Source: Pseudomonadota bacterium (GTDB taxonomy: Bacteria > Pseudomonadota > Gammaproteobacteria > Steroidobacterales > Steroidobacteraceae). From it: a DNA stretch of 64,000 bases. The DNA lies in assembly GCA_021777555.1 (NCBI GenBank), contig JAJYDK010000005.1:1-64000 (forward strand), read 5' to 3'. The notes below the pieces were generated by a model that was not told where the DNA came from, searched no databases, and was given only the letters and a program-made list of their open reading frames with translations. Each line of letters starts with the position of its first letter. Within the stretch, counting starts at the first letter, position 1. The translations under genes were made by a program, and so were the position numbers. This document shows, piece after piece, positions 49,348 through 56,155 of the stretch.

Positions 49348-50652
49348 TCACTTCCGCAGTGTTCCGGGTCGCGAATGATTCGATACGCCGAGAATCATGA
49401 CCAGAACGGCGGCAATGATCAGGAAAGCGCCGTATCCGAGCATGGCAGGGGCGAATCCATGCGAGATGGAGCGCGCCCAGCCTGTCAGATACGGGCCGAA
49501 GAAGCCGCCGAGATTGCCGATTGAATTGACCAGCGCAATGCCGGTGGCGGCCGCCTGAGTACCCGCGAGCAGGCTGGCGGGAAGAGTCCAGAACACCGTA
49601 TTACCGACCCACAGGCCGGTATTCGCGATGGTGATCGCAACGATGGCAAGCACCGGATTGCGGATCACGGCCGCTGCGCCGAAAGCGGCCGCGCCGATCA
49701 GCAGGGGAATTACGATGTGCAGGCGCCTCTCTCCGGTCCGATCGGAATGCCGGCCGATGACGATGCTGGCGATCGTGGCGAACAGTGACGGTATGGCGGA
49801 CAGGAACCCGATCTCCAGGGTGCTCGCGCGGGTCATCTCCTTGAGAATCTGTGGCAGCCAGAGCGTCAGGCCGAAAAACCCCACCAGCACTGAGAACTTG
49901 ATGAAGCCGAGCATCCAGGCCGCGCCGCTGCGGAAAGCGTCGGCCATCCGGCCCAGTTCCGGGCGGTGATGGCGCGCCATCTCCTCTGCAAGCCGCCCCC
50001 GGAGCCAGTCCCGCTCCTCGGCACTCAGCCAGGTCGCTTCGGCGGGACTCTCGGTGAGCCATAGGTAGGCGATGACGCCCAGCAGAACGGCGGGGATCCC
50101 CTCCAGAACGAACAGCCATTGCCATCCGGCGAGTCCCAGCAGGCCCTTCATCCCCAGAATGACGGTCGAGCAGGGACCTCCGATGATGACCGCGAGCGGA
50201 TTGCCAATCATGAAGACGGTGACCGCGGTTCCGCGATACTCATCCGGAAACCAGCGAAACAGGTAGAGCATCAGCCCCGGATAGAACCCCGCCTCAGCCA
50301 GTCCGAGGAGCGAGCGCATCGAGTACAAGGATATCGGGCCGACCACGAAGGCGTTGGCCATCGCGCAGATCCCCCAGGTGATCATGATGCGCGCCAGCCA
50401 GACTCGTGCGCCGAACCTCTGCAGACCGATGTTGCTCGGAATCTCGAGCAAGGCGTATCCCGCGAAGAAGATGCCGGCCGCCAGGCCGAATTGCCGATGG
50501 CTCAGGCCCAGGTCGTGAGTCATATCGAGAGCGGCGAAGCCGATGTTCACCCGGTCGAGGAAATTGATCACGAACGCCGCGATCATGAAGGGAATGAGGC
50601 GAAGCCCCACCTTCGACATGGTTCGTCGGCCGATTTCTGTGTCCCCCACCAT
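49348..50652 (-). CDS. MFS transporter, anion:cation symporter (ACS) type
   Basis: A 434-residue twelve-helix permease. The ACS hallmarks are NFLDRVNIGFAALDM in helix 1, GYALLEIPSNIGLQRFGAR near residue 70, LGLAEAGFYPGLMLYLFRWF near 120, and DRTGERRLH in the central loop. ACS transporters take up organic anions such as tartrate, glucarate, phthalate or hexuronates with protons. GAAAGGATC precedes the ATG. The promoter region holds repeat A (50717-50738), whose minus-strand reading provides a TTGACA. It is probably the uptake step for the substrate of the adjoining operon. Confidence 0.9.
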   Translation of the reverse strand: MVGDTEIGRRTMSKVGLRLIPFMIAAFVINFLDRVNIGFAALDMTHDLGLSHRQFGLAAGIFFAGYALLEIPSNIGLQRFGARVWLARIMITWGICAMANAFVVGPISLYSMRSLLGLAEAGFYPGLMLYLFRWFPDEYRGTAVTVFMIGNPLAVIIGGPCSTVILGMKGLLGLAGWQWLFVLEGIPAVLLGVIAYLWLTESPAEATWLSAEERDWLRGRLAEEMARHHRPELGRMADAFRSGAAWMLGFIKFSVLVGFFGLTLWLPQILKEMTRASTLEIGFLSAIPSLFATIASIVIGRHSDRTGERRLHIVIPLLIGAAAFGAAAVIRNPVLAIVAITIANTGLWVGNTVFWTLPASLLAGTQAAATGIALVNSIGNLGGFFGPYLTGWARSISHGFAPAMLGYGAFLIIAAVLVMILGVSNHSRPGTLRK

Positions 50653-50716
50653 GATCCTTTCTGAGCGATGTCTGTTCGAGAATTGCGATCGCCCGGCTTA
50701 GGATGACGCCTCTCTC

Positions 50717-50738
50717 GGTTTTGTCAACTATAAAATCC
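50717..50738 (-). promoter_or_regulatory. inverted repeat A: putative operator/-35 region of the MFS transporter
   Basis: On the plus strand GGTTTT-N9-AAAATCC. Read towards the transporter, it contains a perfect TTGACA (50722-50727 complement) with CATCCT/ATCCTA 16-17 bases on. The centre TTGT-CA-ACTA fits the TNGT-N-ACNA pattern of FadR-subfamily operators. It aligns with repeat B at 16 of 22 positions in transcription orientation. Confidence 0.5.
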
Positions 50739-50904
50739 ATGTTAGAATGCAGATTGGACGGACTGCCGCGAGTGCGGGAGGCGCGATCGGGGGCAGAAAC
50801 GGCCGCATTGGAGCGGTGCGCAGTGCCCCGCGAGACTCGGCGCCGCCTGCGGTCGGCCGCCCGCGCCGCAGCCGCCGGGAAGCGACGACCACCAGGAGTC
50901 TATT

Positions 50905-50926
50905 GCTTTTTACAATTGAAAAAGCC
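50905..50926 (+). promoter_or_regulatory. inverted repeat B: putative operator of the catabolic operon
   Basis: GCTTTTT-ACAATTG-AAAAAGC plus a trailing C. The arms are perfectly complementary over 7 bases. It includes TTGAAA in the direction of the operon and lies about 60 bases before the first start codon. It shares the pattern G-TTTTA-A-TTGA-AAAA-CC with repeat A and, with a one-base slip, repeat C. Confidence 0.5.
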
Positions 50927-50984
50927 ACGATAGCTACCGTTTGGATGTTTCTGCGCCTCGCAGCCACTCAGGAAAGCGCCCCCC

Positions 50985-52070
50985 ATGCGGATCATTGTAT
51001 TGCCCGGAGATGGAATCGGCCCCGAGATCAGCGAGGCCACCGTTGCGGTCCTCGAGGCCGCCGATCGCCTGTACTCGCTCGATTTGTCGTTCGATTTCGA
51101 CGACGTGGGGTTCGAGAGCCTGAAGAAGTACGGCACCACGCTGCGAGAGGAGACCCTGGCCAAGGCGCGCACGTACGACGGCATCATCCTCGGTCCCCAG
51201 TCGCACATGGACTATCCACCTCGGGAGCAAGGCGGCCGCAACGTCTCCGCGGGCTTTCGCGTCGGACTCGACCTCTACGCCAATGTACGCCCGGCCCGCT
51301 CGCGGAGCTTCCTCGAGCGCGGCGCCAAGAACATGGATCTCGTGATCATGCGCGAGGCGACTGAGGGATTCTATCCCGACCGCAACATGTTCAAGGGACT
51401 GGGCGAATTCATGCCCACACCCGATGTGGCCCTCTCGATCCGCAAGCTCACGGCCCAGGCTTGCGAGCGCATCGCACGCGCCGCCTTCGTGCTCGCCATG
51501 AAGCGGCGCAAGCATGTAACCGCCGTGCACAAGGCGAATAACTTCATCATCACGGATGGCTTCTTCCTCGAGAAAGTCCGCAAGGTCCATGCCGAGTTCC
51601 CCGAGGTCAAGCTCGATGACGTGATCATCGATGCCATGGCCGCCCACCTGGTACGGGACCCCTCGCGCTACGATGTGATCGTCTCGACCAATTTCTATTC
51701 CGATATTCTGTCCGACCTCGCCAGCGAGCTCTCAGGGAGCCTGGGCCTCGCCGGCTCGATCAACGCCAATGCCGAGCAGGGACTGGTCTGCGCCCAGGCG
51801 CAGCACGGCTCCGCTCCCGACATCCAGGGTCGGAACATCGCCAATCCCACCTCCCTGATCCTCTCGGCGGCGATGATGCTCAGCTGGCTCGGCGAGCACC
51901 GCAGGCTCCCGTCGCTGGAGGCCGCCGGTCAGGCGATCGAGGCGGCCGTCGACCGGGTACTCATCGACCCCGCCTCCCGCACCCGCGACCTCGGCGGCTC
52001 ACTCGGCACCCGCGCCTTCGGTGAGCGCGTCGTCGCCGCCCTCACCGACACCGCATCACACGTGAAATAG
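50985..52070 (+). CDS. isocitrate/isopropylmalate dehydrogenase-family beta-decarboxylating dehydrogenase
   Basis: A 361-residue metal- and NAD(P)-dependent enzyme that oxidises a 2-hydroxyacid, usually with decarboxylation. It starts MRIIVLPGDGIGPEI, has LYANVRPARS near residue 100, the active-site Tyr block MREATEGFYPDRN near 123, the catalytic Lys in VHKANNFIITDGFFLE near 181, and the Asp cluster DDVIIDAMAAHLV then NFYSDILSDLASEL. The family covers isocitrate, isopropylmalate, homoisocitrate and tartrate/malate. REATEGFY with Arg-Glu-Ala, not REN, hints at an unusual substrate. First gene of a tight operon; 12 bp to the next. Confidence 0.88.
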   Translation: MRIIVLPGDGIGPEISEATVAVLEAADRLYSLDLSFDFDDVGFESLKKYGTTLREETLAKARTYDGIILGPQSHMDYPPREQGGRNVSAGFRVGLDLYANVRPARSRSFLERGAKNMDLVIMREATEGFYPDRNMFKGLGEFMPTPDVALSIRKLTAQACERIARAAFVLAMKRRKHVTAVHKANNFIITDGFFLEKVRKVHAEFPEVKLDDVIIDAMAAHLVRDPSRYDVIVSTNFYSDILSDLASELSGSLGLAGSINANAEQGLVCAQAQHGSAPDIQGRNIANPTSLILSAAMMLSWLGEHRRLPSLEAAGQAIEAAVDRVLIDPASRTRDLGGSLGTRAFGERVVAALTDTASHVK

Positions 52071-52082
52071 GGGCACTCCAGC

Positions 52083-52742
52083 ATGGCGCGGCCGCGCATC
52101 GGTCTCATCCACGCGACGCCAGTGGCCGTCGAGCCGATCCGCAATGCATTCGCGGTAGTCTGGCCCGAGGCGGAGCTCACCAACCTTCTCGATGACAGCC
52201 TGACACCCGATCTGGCCAACGCACGTGTGATCACCCAGGCGCTGATCGATCGGATCGTCACGCTTGCGGACTATGCGCGGCGGATCGGCTCGCAAGGCAT
52301 CCTCTTCACCTGCTCCTCCTTCGGCAGCGCAATCGAGCACGCGGCAAAGCTGCTCGATGTGCCGGTGCTGAAGCCCAACGAGTCCATGTTCGAGGCCGCA
52401 CTCTGCACCGGAGGCCGACTCGCCATGATCGCGACCTTCCAGCCTGCCAAGGCGAGCATGGAGCTCGAGTTCACCGAACAGGCCGAACGCCTCGGCTCCA
52501 GCGCCACGCTGACGACCTTCGTCGTCGAGCCGGCCATGGCGGCGCTCAGGCGCGGCGATGCCGAGATGCATCACCGTCTGGTAGCGCAGCAAGCGCGTGA
52601 GCTCTCCGGTTTCGATGCCATCCTGCTCGCGCACTTCTCCACGGCGCCGGCTGCCGCCACGGTCCGAGCAGCAGTCGACATCCCGGTCTTCAGCAGCCCG
52701 GAGTCTGCGGTCAGCAAGCTCCGCCGCCTCGTCCGTTCCTGA
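52083..52742 (+). CDS. aspartate/glutamate racemase superfamily protein lacking the second catalytic Cys
   Basis: A 219-residue protein of the Asp/Glu/hydantoin racemase fold. The first active-site Cys is in LFTCSSFGSAIEHAAK near residue 77, and KPNESMFEAAL follows. Where true racemases have a second Cys in the C-terminal half, this one reads ILLAHFSTAPAA near 183, with His-Phe-Ser. One-base racemization is therefore unlikely, and an isomerase, decarboxylase or hydrolase role on a carboxylic acid is more probable. It lies 7 bp before otnK. Confidence 0.8.
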   Translation: MARPRIGLIHATPVAVEPIRNAFAVVWPEAELTNLLDDSLTPDLANARVITQALIDRIVTLADYARRIGSQGILFTCSSFGSAIEHAAKLLDVPVLKPNESMFEAALCTGGRLAMIATFQPAKASMELEFTEQAERLGSSATLTTFVVEPAMAALRRGDAEMHHRLVAQQARELSGFDAILLAHFSTAPAAATVRAAVDIPVFSSPESAVSKLRRLVRS

Positions 52743-52749
52743 GAGCACC

Positions 52750-54024
52750 ATGCTCATCGGGGTGATTGCCGATGACTTCACTGGCGCAAGCGACATAGCC
52801 AATACGCTCGCTCGGGGTCTGCCCGGAGGCGGCGGCCTGCGCACGATGCAATATCTCGGCGTGCCCACTCAGCCGGCGGCAAAAGACGTCGAGGCCGGCG
52901 TCGTCTCCCTCAAGAGCCGGTCGATTCCCGCTTCCGAGGCCGTCACGCTGGCGCTCGAGGCGCTCAGGTGGCTGCGGGCACAGGGTTGCCGACAATTCGT
53001 ATTCAAATATTGCTCGACCTTCGATTCGACACCCCTTGGAAACATCGGTCCCGTCGCCGAGGCATTGGCCGGGCAACTGGGCGTGAAGGGCGTAACCGTC
53101 TGCCCGGCGTTCCCAGCCGCCGGCCGCACCCTGTACCAGGGACATCTCTTCGTCCACGACCAGCTGCTCAGCGAATCGACCCTCCGGCAGCACCCGCTCA
53201 ATCCCATGGTCGATCCGGACATCCGCAGATGGCTCAGGCTGCAGTGTTCCGCATCCGTCGGCTGGATACCCTGGACGGTCGTGAATGCGGGCCCCGCGGC
53301 ACTGCGAGGGGCGCTCGATGCGCGCGCCGCGCGCGGGGAAACGCTGATCGTCGTCGATGCCGTGCGCGACGAAGACCTCGTGACCATTGGTCACGCAAGC
53401 CAAGGCATACCCCTCTTGACAGGCGGTTCCGGTATTGCGATTGCGCTTCCGGATAATTTCCTGCGAGTCGGACTGGCCATGGGCGTCAGCGCCAGCGCTG
53501 TCAGGATGCCCGGGCCTGAGGCAATCCTCGCGGGTAGTTGCTCCGAAGCTACGCGTCACCAGATCGAGATGCACGCCAAGGACCACCCCATATTGAAGGT
53601 GAACGTCGAGCTTGCCATGACCGGAGCAGTCAATCCCAGAGAGCTCGCAGAATTCATCAACGCTCACAAAGGCGAAGCGCCGCTCATTTACGCATCGGAC
53701 GATCCTCAACGATGTGCCGACCTGCAGCGGAAATTCAGCCGCAAACGGATCTCCGGCGCATTGGACACGCTTTTTGCCGACACGGCCCGAATCCTGGTGG
53801 CAGGAGGAGTCCGCCGCCTGATCGTCGCGGGCGGCGAGACTTCGGGAGCGATCGTCGGCGCGCTCGGCATTGCCGCTCTGGCGATTGGCCAGGAGATTGA
53901 TCCCGGAGTGCCCGCATTGATTGCTGCAGGTCCACAGCCGCTGGCGCTCGCGCTCAAGTCCGGCAACTTCGGCGCACCGGATTTTTTTGCCAAGGCGTTA
54001 CGCCAGCTCGCAGGTGAGGCATGA
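52750..54024 (+). CDS. otnK: 3-oxo-tetronate kinase-like four-carbon acid sugar kinase
   Basis: A 424-residue kinase of the two-domain DUF1537 fold. The N-terminal sugar-acid domain starts MLIGVIADDFTGASDIANTL and has FKYCSTFDSTPLGNIGP near residue 96 and CPAFPAAGRTLYQGHLFV near 118. The C-terminal nucleotide domain ends in RRLIVAGGETSGAIVGAL. OtnK phosphorylates 3-oxo-tetronate with ATP, which OtnC then decarboxylates to dihydroxyacetone phosphate; sister enzymes act on D-threonate or D-erythronate. The stop overlaps otnC by 4 bp (ATGA). Confidence 0.88.
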   Translation: MLIGVIADDFTGASDIANTLARGLPGGGGLRTMQYLGVPTQPAAKDVEAGVVSLKSRSIPASEAVTLALEALRWLRAQGCRQFVFKYCSTFDSTPLGNIGPVAEALAGQLGVKGVTVCPAFPAAGRTLYQGHLFVHDQLLSESTLRQHPLNPMVDPDIRRWLRLQCSASVGWIPWTVVNAGPAALRGALDARAARGETLIVVDAVRDEDLVTIGHASQGIPLLTGGSGIAIALPDNFLRVGLAMGVSASAVRMPGPEAILAGSCSEATRHQIEMHAKDHPILKVNVELAMTGAVNPRELAEFINAHKGEAPLIYASDDPQRCADLQRKFSRKRISGALDTLFADTARILVAGGVRRLIVAGGETSGAIVGALGIAALAIGQEIDPGVPALIAAGPQPLALALKSGNFGAPDFFAKALRQLAGEA

Positions 54025-54656
54025 GCGAAGTCAGACTTCGCGATGAGATGGCGCGCCTGTGCCGTTCGCTCTTCGAGCGGGGGTTCTCCGTCGGCTCGGC
54101 GGGGAATGTCAGCGCCAGGGTGGGCGACGGCCTGCTCATCACCCCAACCAATTCCTGTCTGGGATTCCTGGACCCCGCCCGCATCTCGAAGCTCGATTCG
54201 AACGGCCATCATGCGGGAGGGGATCCACCGTCGAAGGAAATCTTCCTGCACCGCGCGTTCTACGATTCCCGGCCGTCCGTGGGCGCCGTCGTCCACCTTC
54301 ATTCGACTTTTGCCACGGCGTGGTCGTGCCTGACGGACATTGACCCCGAAGACTGCCTTCCTCCGCTGACGCCTTATGCCGTGATGCGGGTCGGCCGGGT
54401 GCGCCTCATACCCTACACGCGGCCAGGCGACCCGCGGACCGGCGAATTGATTCGTGCCCTCGAGGGGCGTCATGCGGCCGTCCTGCTGGCCCATCACGGT
54501 CCAGTCGTGACCGCCGGGAACCTGCGGAGCGCGGTGTACGCTGCGGAGGAACTCGAGGAGACCGCCAGGCTCCTCGTGACGCTGCGCGGTATGCCGACAC
54601 GCATGCTCGGAGCCGAACAGGTCGATGAGCTCACTCGCGTGTTCAGCGCGCCCTGA
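54021..54656 (+). CDS. otnC: 3-oxo-tetronate 4-phosphate decarboxylase-like class II aldolase
   Basis: A 211-residue class II aldolase/adducin-family enzyme. GSAGNVSARVGDGLLITP near residue 24 binds phosphate, the zinc site has VVHLHSTFATAWS near 92 and the third His in LLAHHGPVVTAG near 154, and the catalytic Glu lies in PSKEIFLHRAFY near 73. Coupled to otnK by an ATGA overlap, it would convert 3-oxo-tetronate 4-phosphate to DHAP and CO2. A fuculose-phosphate-aldolase-like activity is the alternative. Confidence 0.87.
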   Translation: MSEVRLRDEMARLCRSLFERGFSVGSAGNVSARVGDGLLITPTNSCLGFLDPARISKLDSNGHHAGGDPPSKEIFLHRAFYDSRPSVGAVVHLHSTFATAWSCLTDIDPEDCLPPLTPYAVMRVGRVRLIPYTRPGDPRTGELIRALEGRHAAVLLAHHGPVVTAGNLRSAVYAAEELEETARLLVTLRGMPTRMLGAEQVDELTRVFSAP

Positions 54657-54658
54657 TT

Positions 54659-55243
54659 GTGCCTACGCCGCCTGGAAATTTACGCTCCGTCATCTCACAG
54701 TCGGATTCTGAGGTCAGCGCCTCGCATTGGGCGCCGCCCCGGCGCACGCACGCCGCGCGGCTCTATTCGCCGGCGATGGTTGGGGTCCGCGTGGCTCCCA
54801 ATGATCCGGCAGTACGTCTCGTTACTGACTTTTCCCGGGAAGAGCCCCGGACGATCCCCCCGGATCGCACGCTCGATGATGCGCTGCGGGAAATGGTGTG
54901 CACCGGCGTTCGCGCGCTGCTCGTCGTGGAAGATGAGCTGGTATCGGGTCTGATCACTTCATACGACATCGAGGGACGGCGCCCATTGGAATTCATTCGA
55001 AGCTCGCATCATCTCGTGCGCGGAGAAATTGCAATCGGACACATCATGACCCCCTGGCGCAGTCTGTCGACGCTCGACTGGAAGACGGTCTGCGCCGCCA
55101 ATGCCGGCCAGATGGAGGAGTACTTCAGGAGCACCCACGCGACTCATGTCGTGCTCGTCGAAGAAGTGTGCCATGTCGGACCCTGCGTCCGCGGCGTCAT
55201 CTCCCGCAGGCGGATCGAGCGCGAGATGGCGCGAACGATCTGA
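54659..55243 (+). CDS. CBS-domain protein inside the catabolic operon
   Basis: A protein of up to 194 residues built mainly of one CBS pair. The first half holds RTIPPDRTLDDALREMVCTG and VEDELVSGLITSYDIEGR, the second ATHVVLVEE and VRGVISRRRIEREMA. CBS pairs bind adenine nucleotides or SAM and act as sensors. There is no attached enzyme domain and no membrane segment. GTG 54659 is 2 bp after the otnC stop; ATG 54776 would drop a poorly protein-like N-terminus (155 residues remain). It probably adjusts pathway enzymes to energy state, or is a stand-alone regulator. Function unknown. Confidence 0.75.
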   Translation: MPTPPGNLRSVISQSDSEVSASHWAPPRRTHAARLYSPAMVGVRVAPNDPAVRLVTDFSREEPRTIPPDRTLDDALREMVCTGVRALLVVEDELVSGLITSYDIEGRRPLEFIRSSHHLVRGEIAIGHIMTPWRSLSTLDWKTVCAANAGQMEEYFRSTHATHVVLVEEVCHVGPCVRGVISRRRIEREMARTI

Positions 55244-55246
55244 TCC

Positions 55247-56137
55247 ATGTGCCGTGCGGCCGTGACGGTGGCTTGGTCACGAACTCCCGCCGGCGAATGT
55301 CGGCCGAAGCTGCGCGCGCCTGCCGGCGCGTGCGACTCCCATTTTCATATATACGACGGTCGATTTCCTCCGTCTGCCGACGCCGCCCTGACGCCCAAGG
55401 ATGCACTCGTTCCGCATTATCTCCAGCTACGGCAGCGCCTCGGCCTCGCCCGCGGAGTGATCGTCACACCATCGACGTATGGAACCGACAATCGCTGCAC
55501 GCTGGATGCCATGGCGAGGCTGGGCGACACGGTGCGGGGGGTCGCCGTGGTCGACACGTCGGTGAGCACGGCGGAGCTCGAGCGACTGCACGAGCTCGGA
55601 ATCCGCGGCATCCGCTTCAATCTCCTTCGCCCCGGCGCAACGACCGTGCACATGATCGAGCCGATGGCGCAACGCGTGGCCGAAATGGGCTGGCACGTCC
55701 AGCTTCACTTGCCGGCCGAAGACATCGTCGAGAACTGCGGCATGCTGAGCCGTCTGCCTGTACCGCTCGTGTTCGACCATCTGGGGCGCATTCCCCCGCC
55801 GCAGGGCATACGCCATCCCGCATTCGGCATCATCCTGAGCCTGATCCAGCGCGGCAGGGTATGGGTGAAGATTTCGGGCCTCAATCTTGGGAGCCGAATC
55901 GGGCACCCCGGCTACGACGATCTGGCGCAGGTCGCGCGCACATTCATCCAGGCCGCGCCGGAGCGAGTCGTTTGGGGATCGGATTGGCCTCATCCGTCCC
56001 GTCGCCCCTCAGACACCGTCGATGATGCGCGTCTGCTCGACATAGCCGCGGAGTGGGCCGGAACAGGGGCAACCTGGTACAAGATCATGACGCATAATCC
56101 GGAGGCGCTCTACGGCTTCCCCAAGATCATCCCCTGA
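55247..56137 (+). CDS. amidohydrolase-family lactone hydrolase (LigI-like)
   Basis: A 296-residue metal-dependent TIM-barrel (amidohydrolase 2 family). The metal motif is ACDSHFHIYDGRFPP near residue 29, followed by VIVTPSTYGTDNRCTLDAM near 80, the barrel strands WHVQLHLPAED and LVFDHLGRIPP, and GSDWPHPSRRPSD near 245 with the catalytic Asp. Close relatives hydrolyse or isomerise lactones (2-pyrone-4,6-dicarboxylate, sulfomuconolactone, D-galactarolactone). In this operon it may open a sugar-acid lactone. It begins 3 bp after the CBS gene; the first 20 residues are not family-like, so the true start may be later. Confidence 0.85.
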   Translation: MCRAAVTVAWSRTPAGECRPKLRAPAGACDSHFHIYDGRFPPSADAALTPKDALVPHYLQLRQRLGLARGVIVTPSTYGTDNRCTLDAMARLGDTVRGVAVVDTSVSTAELERLHELGIRGIRFNLLRPGATTVHMIEPMAQRVAEMGWHVQLHLPAEDIVENCGMLSRLPVPLVFDHLGRIPPPQGIRHPAFGIILSLIQRGRVWVKISGLNLGSRIGHPGYDDLAQVARTFIQAAPERVVWGSDWPHPSRRPSDTVDDARLLDIAAEWAGTGATWYKIMTHNPEALYGFPKIIP

Positions 56138-56155
56138 CGAGGCACCAGGCTCGAC

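Larger units (their letters stand above)
50653..50984. promoter_or_regulatory. divergent control region between the transporter and the catabolic operon
   Basis: Two related 22-bp inverted repeats lie here, one near each gene: 50717-50738 for the transporter and 50905-50926 for the dehydrogenase operon. The 160 or so bases between them contain no gene that I trust. The layout is that of a shared regulatory region controlled by one repressor or activator. Confidence 0.55.
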
